Notes: generated from the letters alone by a model not told the origin. Positions 8,844 to 17,347 are shown, counted from the stretch's first letter. The stretch: DNA of 64,000 nt from Brachybacterium vulturis (GCF_002407185.1 NZ_CP023563.1:372001-436000); one strand, 5' to 3'. Numbers and translations: made by a program.

Positions 8844-10018
8844 CAGGCCACCGCCTCGGTCGGGGCGCCGCTGCGCAGGCGGCCCAGCAGCTCCCGGCAG
8901 CGGCTGCGCCAGTCGTGCTCGGCCACCGCGCTGTCCCGGGCGCGCACGGCGAGGTGGGCGCGGCGGCCGGGATCGGCGGCCAGCTCGTCGAGGGCGGTCG
9001 CGAGGTCCTGCACATCGCCCGGCTCGACCAGCACGCCCAGCGTGCCGTGGCCGAGCAGCGCCGGGATGGTCCCGATCGCGGAGGCGACCGTGGGCAGGCC
9101 GGCGGCGAGGTACTCGTAGACCTTCAGCGGGGAGAAGTAGTGCTCGCCCGCCGGGTACGGGGCGGCGGCGATGTCGAGGCCGTGGAGGATGCCTGGGACC
9201 TGTGCGGGCGCGACGGCGCCGCGGAAGCGGACCCGGTCGGCGATCCCGAGCTCGGCGGCGAGGCGCTCGAGCTCGCCCTGCTGCGGCCCGGTCCCGCAGA
9301 TGTCCAGGCGCAGGCGCTCCTCGGTGCGGGCGATCGCGCGCAGCAGCAGGTCGGTGCCGTGCCAGGGCTTGAGGGTGCCGACGAAGCCGACGGTCACCGG
9401 GGCGTCCGGTGCCGACACCGCGAGCGGTCGCGGCGCGGGGGTGATGCGCGTGGTGTTGACGCCGTTGGGGGTCAGGACCACCCGTTCCGGAGCGGCGCCC
9501 ATCTCACGGGTCCACTGCGCGACGGCCTCGCTCACGCAGGAGACGAGGCTCGCGCCGTGCAGCTGGCGACGGGTGGCCCCGAGCGCACCCTCCTCGTCGG
9601 CGAGGCTGCGGTGCTCCCGCTGCTCGGCGATCAGCGGCGCGTTGACCTCGAGGATCGAGGGGATCGCGCGGCTGCCGGGATCCGTCGGGGCGGAGAGGCG
9701 GGCGGCGGTGTCGGAGAACAGCGAATAGCGCTCGTAGACCAGGTCGAAGCCGCCGGCGGCGATCTCCCGGGCGATCTCGGCCGAGGCCGCGGCGACGGCC
9801 TGCTCCCGCTCGGCGGGAGTGCCCGCGGGGAGGCGGTGGCGGTGCACCTCGAGGTCGGCGAGATCGGCGGGGACGTCCTGGTTGGTGCGGGTGCAGAACA
9901 CGGTGACCTCGTGGCCCTCGGCGCGCAGTGCCCGGATCACCTCCTGGACGTGCACGGAGGCCCCCTTGGTGCCGAAGACCCCGATGCCGGGGTCGAGCAG
10001 GGCGTAGGCGATCCTCAT
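8843..10018 (-). CDS. Glycosyltransferase family 4
   Basis: 391 residues, cytoplasmic GT-B fold. The N-terminal acceptor domain starts MRIAYALLDPGIGVFGTKGA with a glycine-rich loop; the C-terminal donor domain has VTVGFVGTLKPWHG and the GT4 E-x7-E-like region around KVYEYLAAGLPTVAS. It should transfer a sugar from a nucleotide-sugar donor with retention of configuration. It overlaps the preceding glycosyltransferase (ATGA) and the following exporter (TGATG). Donor and acceptor are not predictable from sequence; UDP-glucuronate from the dehydrogenase at the end of the operon is a candidate donor. Confidence 0.88.
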   Translation of the reverse strand: MRIAYALLDPGIGVFGTKGASVHVQEVIRALRAEGHEVTVFCTRTNQDVPADLADLEVHRHRLPAGTPAEREQAVAAASAEIAREIAAGGFDLVYERYSLFSDTAARLSAPTDPGSRAIPSILEVNAPLIAEQREHRSLADEEGALGATRRQLHGASLVSCVSEAVAQWTREMGAAPERVVLTPNGVNTTRITPAPRPLAVSAPDAPVTVGFVGTLKPWHGTDLLLRAIARTEERLRLDICGTGPQQGELERLAAELGIADRVRFRGAVAPAQVPGILHGLDIAAAPYPAGEHYFSPLKVYEYLAAGLPTVASAIGTIPALLGHGTLGVLVEPGDVQDLATALDELAADPGRRAHLAVRARDSAVAEHDWRSRCRELLGRLRSGAPTEAVA

Positions 10019-11379
10019 GACAGGCTCCTTCCGATGGGTGCCGCCGGCTCCGCGAGGGACGGGGAGGAGGCGGGCGACAGCAGCTGCGGGGTGGTGCTCG
10101 GGCCCGGTGCCGCCGGGTCGGCGGGCACCGCCTCGAGCGGCTGGGTGAGGATGTTGCGGTGCGCGGAGCGGGCGACCAGCTCGCGCAGTCGACGGGCCTG
10201 GGAGCGGGAGTCGTAGTGCGCGACGACCAGCTCGCGCGCCGCGTCGGTCCGGGCGAGCCGGTCGGTGGCGGGGTCGAGCGCCTCACGGACCGCCTCGACC
10301 AGCGCCGGGGTGTCCCCGCTCGGGACCAGCCAGCCGGTGCGGCCCTCGAGGATCACCTCGCCGACGGCGGTGACGGAGGCGGCGACGCAGGGGATGCCGG
10401 TGGCCATCGCCTCCAGCAGCACCGTGGGCAGTCCGTCGGCGTTGCCGTCGGCCCCGATCACGAAGGGCGCGACGAACAGGTCGGCCTCCTCCAGGAGGCG
10501 GCGCACCTCCTCCTGGGTGCGCGGGCCCAGCAGGTGCACCTGCTGCTCGAGGCCGAGCTCGGTGATGCGGGCGGCCAGGTGGGCGCGCAGCGGGCCGTCG
10601 CCGACGATCTCGGCGCGGACCTCCCGGCCCTCCTCGCGCAGGTCGCGGACCACGTCGATCAGCTGGTCGAAGCCCTTCTTCTCGACCAGGCGGCCCACCC
10701 CCAGCAGCACCGGCACCGCGGGCAGTGCGCCGCGGCGTCGATAGGGGAAGCGCTCGAGCTCGAGGCCGTTGCGCACCAGCTCCAGGTGGGCGGTGTCGTG
10801 GGTGCCGAACCGGGAGCGCAGGTGCTCGCGGTTGTACTCGCTGATGGTGACGGCGTGGTCGGCGTCGCGCAGCTTGCGGGCGAGATCTTCGGGCTGGACG
10901 TCGTGGTGGAAGATGTCCTTGGCGTGGGCGGTGAAGGAGTACGGCAGGTCGGTGAGCAGGCCTGCGAGCCGGGCGACGGTGGTGGCCATCGAGGCGAAGT
11001 GGGCGTGCAGGTGCGTGACCCCGTGCTCGCGGGCGAGCAGCGCCACGGCGAGCGCCTGCTCGGCGTCATCGACGCCGGCGCCCACCAGCTCCTCCAGGTG
11101 AGCGGCCGTGCCGCGGGCGAGCTCCGGCTCGGCCATCGCCGCACCCCACGTCTCCCACAGGCGACGCGGGCTCGAGGAGCGGCCCACCTGGATCACGGGA
11201 GCCTGCACCCGGGCGAGCTCGGGGTGGAAGCGGGCGTCGGCCGGGGGTCGCAGGGAGAAGATCACGATCTCCTCGCCGGCGGCCTCACGGGCCAGGATCT
11301 CCGAGACGATGAACGTCTCCGAGAAGCGGGGATACATCTTCAGCACGTAGGCGATGCGATGGGTGCGGTCAGCCGACAT
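10015..11379 (-). CDS. Glycosyltransferase family 4
   Basis: 454 residues. It begins with the actinobacterial GT4 pattern RIAYVLKMYPRFSETFIVSE, has LHAHFASMATTVARL in the acceptor domain, and in the donor domain VLLGVGRLVEKKGFDQLI, AEIVGDGPLR and the E-x7-E region GLPTVLLEAMATGIPCVAAS. The pattern resembles colanic acid or exopolysaccharide glycosyltransferases. The last ~50 residues are a Pro/Ser/Ala-rich tail. It overlaps its upstream neighbour by 11 bp and its downstream neighbour by 4 bp, as expected for translational coupling in one operon. Confidence 0.88.
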   Translation of the reverse strand: MSADRTHRIAYVLKMYPRFSETFIVSEILAREAAGEEIVIFSLRPPADARFHPELARVQAPVIQVGRSSSPRRLWETWGAAMAEPELARGTAAHLEELVGAGVDDAEQALAVALLAREHGVTHLHAHFASMATTVARLAGLLTDLPYSFTAHAKDIFHHDVQPEDLARKLRDADHAVTISEYNREHLRSRFGTHDTAHLELVRNGLELERFPYRRRGALPAVPVLLGVGRLVEKKGFDQLIDVVRDLREEGREVRAEIVGDGPLRAHLAARITELGLEQQVHLLGPRTQEEVRRLLEEADLFVAPFVIGADGNADGLPTVLLEAMATGIPCVAASVTAVGEVILEGRTGWLVPSGDTPALVEAVREALDPATDRLARTDAARELVVAHYDSRSQARRLRELVARSAHRNILTQPLEAVPADPAAPGPSTTPQLLSPASSPSLAEPAAPIGRSLS

Positions 11380-12595
11380 GGCGGGACACCTCCGGGTGGG
11401 CGGGGACGGATGCGGGCAGCAGCTCGGCGGCGAGCCGGGGGACGACGCCCAGCCCGTCGAGATCGATGTGGGAGCGGTCGGTGCGGTCGGTGACCGAGCG
11501 GTTCCACCAGGCGGTGAGATCCGCGGCGGTGAGGGTCTCGGGATCGCAGGTCTCGAGGGCGCCGACGGCGGCGAGGGCCCGGGCGCGGCGAGGCTGCTCC
11601 TGGCGGCGGCGGTACCGGGGCACCACCAGGGCGGGGGTGTCGGTGGCCATCACCTCGGCGATCGTGTTGTAGCCGCCCATGCAGACCACGGAGGCAGCCT
11701 CGGCGATCAGCTCGGGGACGTCGGGGGCGCTGCGCTGCACGGTGGTGGCCCCCTCCGTGCCCGCGGCCCGGTCCGCGATCTCGGCCAGCTCGCGGATCTC
11801 CTCGATGTCCTGTGCGGGCATCTGGGGTCCGGTGATCAGCAGGTGGCGGTGGCCGGCGGGGAGTCGGGCGCTCACGGCGAGACGGGCCGGCTCCGCCCCG
11901 TCGGAGCCGCCGCCCAGCACGGTCAGCACGTACGGCGGGGTCGGCGCCAGGGAGCTGCGCGCGGGGCTGAGGGGACGGGCGGCGGGACGGCCGTTGGAGA
12001 GATAGCCGGTCAGAGTGGCTTTCCGTGCCAGCGACGGCGGAAGCTCCCCCGTGCGGCGCGGGTCGTAGACCTGCGCGTCGCCGTAGACCCAGACCGCGTC
12101 GAGGTAGGAGGCCACGAGCTCGGCGCCGCCCAGTCCGTCCCATTCGGCGGCCGCCGCGCGGGGGGTGTCGAGCACCTCGCGCAGTCCCAGCACCGTGGCG
12201 GTGCCGCGGGAGCGGAGGTTCGCCAGCACCGGCCGCAGCTCGCCGTCGATGCCGAAGGGGTGGCGATCGGCGATGAACAGATCCGGCTCCAGCACGGCCA
12301 GGGCGGCGTCGATGGTGGCGCTGCGCAGGTCCCGCAGGGCATCGCCGCCGAGGCCGAGGCGGCGCGCGCGATAGCCGCCGCGGGTGCGGGTCATGCCCGG
12401 CAGCACCAGCCAGTCCCATCCCTCGGGGAGGGGGTCGCGGCCGGCGTCGGGGTGGCCGGCGATCAGCAGACCGCCGACGCTCCCGCCGGTCAGTGCCGGC
12501 AGCTGCTCGGCCAGCGCGTGGGCGAGGGCGCGGTTGCGCCGGGAATGCCCCAGCCCCACGGAGTCGTGGGAATACAGCGCGATCGTGGTGTCCAT
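11369..12595 (-). CDS. MurG-like (COG4671-type) glycosyltransferase
   Basis: 408 residues, first gene of the glycan operon. The N-terminus IALYSHDSVGLGHSRRNRAL carries the GHxxR-type glycine-rich loop of MurG-like and uncharacterised COG4671 glycosyltransferases; the C-terminal half has YVLTVLGGGSDGAEPAR and a donor-site region VVCMGGYNTIAEVMATDTPA like the GGxNT segment of GT28 enzymes. I chose the ATG at 12595, preceded by AGGAGAG, over an in-frame upstream ATG without a ribosome site. It probably starts or decorates the glycan made by the operon. The gap upstream (12596-13063) should contain the promoter, which I cannot place with confidence. Confidence 0.8.
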   Translation of the reverse strand: MDTTIALYSHDSVGLGHSRRNRALAHALAEQLPALTGGSVGGLLIAGHPDAGRDPLPEGWDWLVLPGMTRTRGGYRARRLGLGGDALRDLRSATIDAALAVLEPDLFIADRHPFGIDGELRPVLANLRSRGTATVLGLREVLDTPRAAAAEWDGLGGAELVASYLDAVWVYGDAQVYDPRRTGELPPSLARKATLTGYLSNGRPAARPLSPARSSLAPTPPYVLTVLGGGSDGAEPARLAVSARLPAGHRHLLITGPQMPAQDIEEIRELAEIADRAAGTEGATTVQRSAPDVPELIAEAASVVCMGGYNTIAEVMATDTPALVVPRYRRRQEQPRRARALAAVGALETCDPETLTAADLTAWWNRSVTDRTDRSHIDLDGLGVVPRLAAELLPASVPAHPEVSRHVG

Positions 12596-12752
12596 CGGGC
12601 TCTCCTGGTCGTTCGGTGACACGCAGAAGACTGGCAAGTGACGATGAGGTGAGGATGAACCGCTGATGAGGACGCTCTCATCGGCTCCTCACACGCGTGG
12701 ACTGCGCCGACGCGCAGCTCTCGCGGGGCCGAGCCCGCGCCGCGCCCGCGCC

Positions 12753-12794
12753 GGAGCGACCGGGCCGGAGCGACCGGGCCGGAGCGACCGGGCC
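12753..12794. repeat. Three perfect 14-bp tandem repeats
   Basis: GGAGCGACCGGGCC occurs three times in direct succession, followed by the start of a fourth. It abuts the 76-bp palindromic element copy C. Confidence 0.85.
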
Positions 12795-12800
12795 GGAGCA

Positions 12801-12876
12801 TGGTCGGGTACTGGCGTCACCGCGACCGGTACGGCGATATCGGCATACCTGTCGCCCTGGAGCCGGTTCCCGACCA
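12801..12876 (+). repeat. 76-bp palindromic element, copy C
   Basis: It has the best-preserved left arm (TGGTCGGGTACTGGCGTCAC) and the exact centre GATATC. It ends CCCGACCA like the other copies, with the same orientation as copy B. No nuclease gene is adjacent, so the element occurs independently of the AbiEi/DUF559 gene. Confidence 0.85.
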
Positions 12877-12919
12877 GGCTCTCGGAAGGAGCCGGCTCCC
12901 GGTCAGGCTCTCGGGAGGA
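12862..12919. repeat. Two 29-bp direct repeats overlapping the end of palindrome copy C
   Basis: The segment starting GCCGGTTCCCGACCAGGCTC is repeated 29 bp later as GCCGGCTCCCGGTCAGGCTC. The first unit includes the terminal CGACCA of the palindromic element, so the duplication arose after or together with the element. Confidence 0.7.
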
Positions 12920-13063
12920 GCCGCTCGAATCCATGCTCGCGGACGGCCCCGTGACCACTGCGCCGCGAGCGAAAGGTGCCCCGCTCGAACATCCCGGCAC
13001 AGTACGGTTCTGACCGAGACCGGGGGCGCTGCCGCCGGCACCGATCCCGCACAGAGGAGCACG

Positions 13064-13771
13064 ATGAGCCAGGCATCCGTCCCGACGGACGATTCGACGT
13101 CGCCGCTGATCACCGTCGACGTGTGGACCGATGTGGTGTGCCCCTGGTGCTACATCGGCGAGTCCCGTCTGCACGACGCGATCGAGGCCGAGGGCCTGAC
13201 CGACCAGGTCCGTCTCCGCGCCCGTTCCTTCGAGCTCGTCCCCACCGCTGCGACCGACTCCGTCAAGGACAACGTCGCGCTCATGGTCGACTCCGGGTGG
13301 ATGCCGGAGGAGAAGGTGCACGAGATGGAGGCGCAGCTCCAGGAGATGGCACGGGAGATGGGTCGCGAGTACGTCATCGGACGCCCGATGGCGAACACCC
13401 GCGGCGTGCACCGGGTGATGCAGGCGCTCGGCGAGGCGCGCGGGCCCGACGCCGCCACCACGTTCTTCATGGAGCTGCAGCGAGGCTACTTCGCCGGCAT
13501 CGCGAATCCGTTCGAGACCGAGGCCGTCATCGCCCGCGCGGTCGGGGCGGGTCTGGACGAGCAGGTGGCCCGGGCCGCCCATGCGGGGCAGACACATGAC
13601 GAGCAGGTCGAGTCCGAGGTGCGCGAGGCCGCCTCCCTGGGCGCTCGCGGGGTACCGTTCTTCCTGTTCAACGGCAAGTACACGGCCCCCGGTGCATTGC
13701 CGACGGAGGCGTTCCGTCAGGCGCTGCGCCAGATCGCCGACGAGGCGCAGGGCGAGCGGGCCCAGGCATGA
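13064..13771 (+). CDS. DsbA-family (FrnE-like) thiol oxidoreductase
   Basis: 235 residues. Thioredoxin-fold protein of the FrnE/2-hydroxychromene-2-carboxylate isomerase-like DsbA subgroup: the redox motif CPWC is at residues 26-29 (DVVCPWCYIGE) and the cis-proline loop is in GARGVPFFLF near the C-terminus, with the helical insertion between. No signal peptide precedes the fold, so it should act in the cytoplasm. The ATG has AGAGGAG upstream; an in-frame frame extending back to 12800 is rejected because it reads through the palindromic repeat. The stop overlaps the start of a 67-codon reading frame (ATGA), a possible partner or substrate. Confidence 0.9.
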   Translation: MSQASVPTDDSTSPLITVDVWTDVVCPWCYIGESRLHDAIEAEGLTDQVRLRARSFELVPTAATDSVKDNVALMVDSGWMPEEKVHEMEAQLQEMAREMGREYVIGRPMANTRGVHRVMQALGEARGPDAATTFFMELQRGYFAGIANPFETEAVIARAVGAGLDEQVARAAHAGQTHDEQVESEVREAASLGARGVPFFLFNGKYTAPGALPTEAFRQALRQIADEAQGERAQA

Positions 13772-13971
13772 GCACGCCGGGCGAGAAGTGGAGCACGCCA
13801 GGCGGGGGGCAGAGCACGCCGGACGAGGAACGGAGCACGGCGGCGCCGGACGACGGGCCCGCCGAGGCAGGGCGCGGTGACGCCCCCGCTCCCCTGACCT
13901 CGCTCAGCACGCTGCTCGGCGGCTCCTTCGAGGGCGGCGCGACCTGCGCGGCGGACGGCACCTGCGACTGA
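13768..13971 (+). CDS. Small coupled protein with C-terminal CX5C tail
   Basis: 67 residues, starting in a 4-bp ATGA overlap with the DsbA/FrnE-like gene. The first ~40 residues are low-complexity Ser/Thr/Pro/Gly/Glu; the last ~25 look more constrained: LTSLSTLLGGSFEGG, then CAADGTC followed by D and stop. The two Cys residues six positions apart at the extreme C-terminus, next to a thiol oxidoreductase, suggest a redox substrate, partner or metal/selenium-type carrier. I do not recognise a named family. The translational coupling supports its being real; the low-complexity N-terminus is the main reason for doubt. Confidence 0.6.
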   Translation: MSTPGEKWSTPGGGQSTPDEERSTAAPDDGPAEAGRGDAPAPLTSLSTLLGGSFEGGATCAADGTCD

Positions 13972-14000
13972 GCACGCCGCAGAAGTGACGCGCCCTCACC

Positions 14001-15179
14001 TCACGGGCCGACGGTGAGCTGCTGCGCGCGGGCGAGGAGCGCGGTGCGGGAGAGCGGCGTCGCGGCGACGTCCCGGATCACGCCGGCCATCGCGATCGCG
14101 GCGTCGTCCATCAGGCCGTAGCCCTCCGCGGAGTCGGCATGCGCGGCGAACTCGCGCGTGTGCAGGGCCCCGCCGGCACCGGTGATGCCGACGAAGGGGT
14201 GGAGCGAGGGCACCCGCCGGGACACGTTGCCCATGTCGGTGGAGGCCGCCATGATGCCGAGCGAGCCGTTCAGCGGCCGGCCGCGCCGACGCATCGCCGC
14301 GTTCCAGGCGGCGCCGAGCACCTCGTCCTGCAGCAGCGGCTCGTAGACGGGCTCGCTGCTCGTGATCTCGAGGGTGGTGCCGGTGGCGAGGGCCGCGCCC
14401 TCGAAGCAGGCGAGAAGCTGCCGGCGCAGCTCCTCGAACTCCGGCATGGTCAGCGCGCGGCACTCGAGGTCGATCACCGCGGTCTCGGGGACGATGTTGG
14501 TGACCCCGGACTGCTGGGGCACCAGTGCGAGGCGCTGGCCGTCCCGGATCCGCTGGCGCAGCAGGCCGGCGGCCACCTGGGCGATCACGGCGGCGTCATT
14601 GGCGTTGATCCCGTCGGCGGGATTGGCGGCGGCATGGGCGCCGCGGCCGGTGAAGGTGGCGCGCCAGCGGCCGACCGCCTGGCTGGTGGAGCCGAGCACG
14701 TCGTAGGTGCCGGTGTGCGGGGTGGGGTGGCTCATCAGCGACAGGTGCACGCCGTCGAAGACGCCGCGATCCAGGAGCAGCTGCTTGCCGGCGCCGTGCT
14801 CCTCCGCGGGGGTGCCGATGACCTGGAGCGTCACGTCGAGGTCGGCGAGCTGCTCGGCGAGCGCGAGGGCCGCGCCGAGCGAGGCGCCGGCGATCAGGTT
14901 GTGCCCGCAGCCGTGGCCGATGTCGGGCAGGGCGTCGTACTCGACGCACAGCGAGGCGACCAGGGAACCGGTGCCGAGGGTGGCACGGAAGGCGGTGGGC
15001 AGATCGGCGACCCCCCGCTCGAGCGTGAAGCCCGCGCCCTCCAGCAGGTCGGCGCAGCGGTCGTGGGCGCGCTGCTCCTGAAAGGCGGTCTCGGGGTCGG
15101 CGTGGATCGCGCGGGCGAGGGCGTGCACCTGCTCGCGGTGGGAGGCGTAGGCGGCGAGGAGGGCGGCGTCATCGGTCAC
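14001..15179 (-). CDS. M20 family metallopeptidase / amidohydrolase
   Basis: 392 residues, GTG start after AGGAT. Cytoplasmic zinc hydrolase of the M20D-type group (aminoacylase, indole-acetyl-amino-acid hydrolase, p-aminobenzoyl-glutamate hydrolase, PM20D2-like). Zinc and catalytic elements include GHGCGHN, the Glu pair in GTPAEEHGAGK, a His in SHPTPH, and ITGAGGALHTREFAAHADS near the end; the dimerisation lid lies around residues 180-290. Substrate is not determined: these enzymes split acyl-amino acids or dipeptides. It is convergent with the DsbA/small-peptide pair and followed on the same strand by nothing in an operon. The next minus-strand gene upstream is the NrtR-like regulator, 69 bp away. 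Confidence 0.9.
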   Translation of the reverse strand: MTDDAALLAAYASHREQVHALARAIHADPETAFQEQRAHDRCADLLEGAGFTLERGVADLPTAFRATLGTGSLVASLCVEYDALPDIGHGCGHNLIAGASLGAALALAEQLADLDVTLQVIGTPAEEHGAGKQLLLDRGVFDGVHLSLMSHPTPHTGTYDVLGSTSQAVGRWRATFTGRGAHAAANPADGINANDAAVIAQVAAGLLRQRIRDGQRLALVPQQSGVTNIVPETAVIDLECRALTMPEFEELRRQLLACFEGAALATGTTLEITSSEPVYEPLLQDEVLGAAWNAAMRRRGRPLNGSLGIMAASTDMGNVSRRVPSLHPFVGITGAGGALHTREFAAHADSAEGYGLMDDAAIAMAGVIRDVAATPLSRTALLARAQQLTVGP

Positions 15180-15248
15180 GGCATGATCCTGCCATGGTGC
15201 GCCCGCCCTCGCGCAGCCGCGAGCGCGCCACGGCGGGCGCGGGTCCGC

Positions 15249-15938
15249 TCAGTCGCCGGAGCGCAGCAGCGGCGGCATCAGCGAGGTGCCGCCGGCGGCC
15301 CGATACAGGCGGGCGGGGCGACCGCCGGTGGGCGCGGCATGCCGGTCCAGCTCCTCCAGGAAGCCCTCGGTGCGGGTGGCCTTGCGGTGGAAATTGCCCG
15401 CGTCCAGAGTGGTGCCCCACACGCTCTCGTACACCCCGCGCAGCTGGGAGATGGTGAACTCCTCGGGCAGGAAGGTCGCGGCGAGGGTGGTGTACTCGAG
15501 CTTGCTGCGGGCCCGCTCGACGGCGCACTCCAGCACGGTGGCATGGTCGAAGGCGAGAGTCACCTCGGCGAGCTCCTGGAGCGACCACCAGCGGGCGTCG
15601 GCCACGTCCTCGCCGCGGCGCGGGTCGGGCAGATCCGCGCCGAGCGCCATGAAGGCCACCGAGACCACGTGGCCGCGCGGGTCGCGGCCGGGGGTGCCGA
15701 AGGTCCGCACCTGCTCGAGGTGGACGGCGCCGCTGCCCAGCGAGGCCTCATCGGCGAGCACCCGGTAGGCGGCCCCGTCCAGATCCTCACCGAGCTGGAC
15801 GAAGCCGCCGGGCAGGGCCCAGGCACCGCGATGGGGCTCGTCCTCGCGCTGGATCAGCAGCACGTTCAGCGCGCCGTCCCGGAGGGTCAGGACGGTGAGG
15901 TCGACAGCGACGTGGATCTCTGATGAGGAGGTGGCCAT
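15249..15938 (-). CDS. NrtR-type Nudix-fold transcriptional regulator
   Basis: 229 residues: an N-terminal Nudix domain (~10-150) and a C-terminal winged-helix domain (~155-225) with the NrtR-type segment FTISQLRGVYESVWG and NFHRKATRTEGFL. The Nudix box is degenerate (GEDLDGAAYRVLADEASL): the Arg is kept, but the REUxEExGU pattern has lost two of three Glu, so hydrolysis is unlikely and the domain probably senses a nucleotide or ADP-ribose-type ligand. NrtR proteins repress NAD or sugar pathway genes. No NAD gene is adjacent; the nearest candidate target is the gene itself or glpX. The ATG at 15938 was chosen over an upstream in-frame ATG whose extension has no family resemblance. Confidence 0.85.
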   Translation of the reverse strand: MATSSSEIHVAVDLTVLTLRDGALNVLLIQREDEPHRGAWALPGGFVQLGEDLDGAAYRVLADEASLGSGAVHLEQVRTFGTPGRDPRGHVVSVAFMALGADLPDPRRGEDVADARWWSLQELAEVTLAFDHATVLECAVERARSKLEYTTLAATFLPEEFTISQLRGVYESVWGTTLDAGNFHRKATRTEGFLEELDRHAAPTGGRPARLYRAAGGTSLMPPLLRSGD

Positions 15939-16035
15939 GTGTCCAGAGTAGGCACAGTTCTCGTCAGCGTGACTCCATCTGCAAGGCGACTCACAGGAAA
16001 CCATCCACTGCGCCTCCGGTGCCCGAGGGGTCAGC

Positions 16036-16168
16036 CTCGCAGCACGTCGCTCTGTCTCCGCCCGATCCACCGAGCTCCTACCGCACGCGAGCTCGCAGCA
16101 CGTCGCTCAGTCTCTGCCCGATCCACCGAGCTCCTGCCGCTCGCGAGCTCGCAGCACGTCGCTCAGTC
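16036..16168. repeat. 56-bp tandem repeat (2.4 copies) reaching into the 3' end of glpX
   Basis: Units starting CTCGCAGCACGTCGCTC begin at 16036, 16092 and 16148; each contains GCCCGATCCACCGAGCTCC. The third, partial copy contains the glpX stop codon, so the array seems to have grown outwards from the 3' end of that gene into the gap before the NrtR-type regulator. Confidence 0.85.
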
Positions 16169-17149
16169 CTCGAGCCAGCGGCCCCACTTCTCCGGGCGGT
16201 GCTCCGCCTCGACGATGCGGACGGTTCCCGAGGTGGAGCGCATGACGATGGACTCCGTGAAGATGCGGTGGCGCTGGTAGCGCACACCCTTCAGCAGATC
16301 TCCGTCGGTGATGCCGGTGGCCGCGAAGTAGCAGTTGTCGGAGGTCACGAGGTCGTCCGTGGTCAGCACCCGGTCGAGGTCGTGACCGGCGTCCAGCGCC
16401 TTCTGCTTCTCGGCATCGTCGGTCGGGGCGAGCCGGCCCTGGAGCATGCCGCCGGTGGCCTTGACCGCGCAGGCGGCGATGATGCCCTCCGGGGTGCCGC
16501 CGGTGCCCAGCAGCATGTCCACCCCGGCGCCGCGGGCCGCCGCGATCGCCCCGGCCACGTCACCGTCCATGATGAACTTGACCCGGGCCCCGGCCGCCCG
16601 GATCTCCTCCACCAGCGGCTCGTGGCGCGGACGCTCGAGCACGCACACCGTGACCTGGTTGACGGGCTTGTCCAGCGCCTTGGCGACCAGCTTGACGTTC
16701 TGCTCGACGGGCAGGCGCAGGTCCACGTACTCCGCGGCCTCGGGTCCCACCACCATCTTCTCCATGTAGAACACGGCGGAGGGGTCGTACATGCTCCCCT
16801 TCTCCGCGACGGCGAGGACGGCCAGGGCGTTGTTGTACCCGAGCGCAGTGAGGCGGGTGCCGTCGATCGGGTCCACGGCGACGTCGACGTCGGGACCGCT
16901 GCCGTCGCCCACCGCCTCGCCGTTGAACAGCATCGGGGCCTCGTCCTTCTCGCCCTCGCCGATCACGACGGTGCCGTCCATGCGGACGGTGTCCATGAAG
17001 GAGCGCATCGCGTCGACCGCGGCGCCGTCGGCCCGGTTCTTGTCACCGGCGCCCACCCAGCGGCCGCCGGCGATGGCGGCGGCCTCGGTGACGCGGACCA
17101 GTTCGAGCGCGAGGTTGCGGTCGGGGGCGGTGGGGGCAGGGGTGGTCAT
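16163..17149 (-). CDS. glpX: Class II fructose-1,6-bisphosphatase
   Basis: 328 residues. Hydrolyses fructose 1,6-bisphosphate to fructose 6-phosphate in gluconeogenesis, cytoplasmic and metal-dependent. Family signatures: [47 protein letters not shown] and [20 protein letters not shown]. Length is normal for GlpX. The ATG (MTTPAP) has a GGGAG site; an upstream in-frame ATG at MSTHRG is less likely. It stands alone with its own leader. Its 3' end is partly formed by a 56-bp tandem repeat, which includes the last codons and stop. Confidence 0.95.
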   Translation of the reverse strand: MTTPAPTAPDRNLALELVRVTEAAAIAGGRWVGAGDKNRADGAAVDAMRSFMDTVRMDGTVVIGEGEKDEAPMLFNGEAVGDGSGPDVDVAVDPIDGTRLTALGYNNALAVLAVAEKGSMYDPSAVFYMEKMVVGPEAAEYVDLRLPVEQNVKLVAKALDKPVNQVTVCVLERPRHEPLVEEIRAAGARVKFIMDGDVAGAIAAARGAGVDMLLGTGGTPEGIIAACAVKATGGMLQGRLAPTDDAEKQKALDAGHDLDRVLTTDDLVTSDNCYFAATGITDGDLLKGVRYQRHRIFTESIVMRSTSGTVRIVEAEHRPEKWGRWLED

Positions 17150-17347
17150 ATGGGGGCTCCCTCGGTGCGTGGACATGGATGGAGTCGCGGACCGGGACCT
17201 GCCGAGTCGACAGGCCGATCGTTGCCTGACGTGCACCTGTGACTGTACCCGGCCGCGCGCCCGCCCCGCCCCGCCGGGCGCCGAGCCCGGGAGCGCACCG
17301 GGCGCCGAGCCGGGCAGCGCAGCCGGCGGGCCGGGGGCCGCCGCGGA

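Larger units (their letters stand above)
12596..13063. other. Divergent intergenic region with repeats
   Basis: It separates the glycan operon (minus) from the DsbA-like gene (plus). It holds three 14-bp direct repeats, the third 76-bp palindromic element and a 29-bp duplication that includes the end of that element. An in-frame extension of the DsbA-like reading frame runs back to 12800 through the palindrome, but lacks protein-like composition. Confidence 0.6.

Noticed and set aside
12800-13063. N-terminal extension of the DsbA-like protein from 12800
   Set aside because: It reads through the palindromic element and a direct repeat and lacks a signal peptide or domain; AGAGGAG marks the start at 13064.
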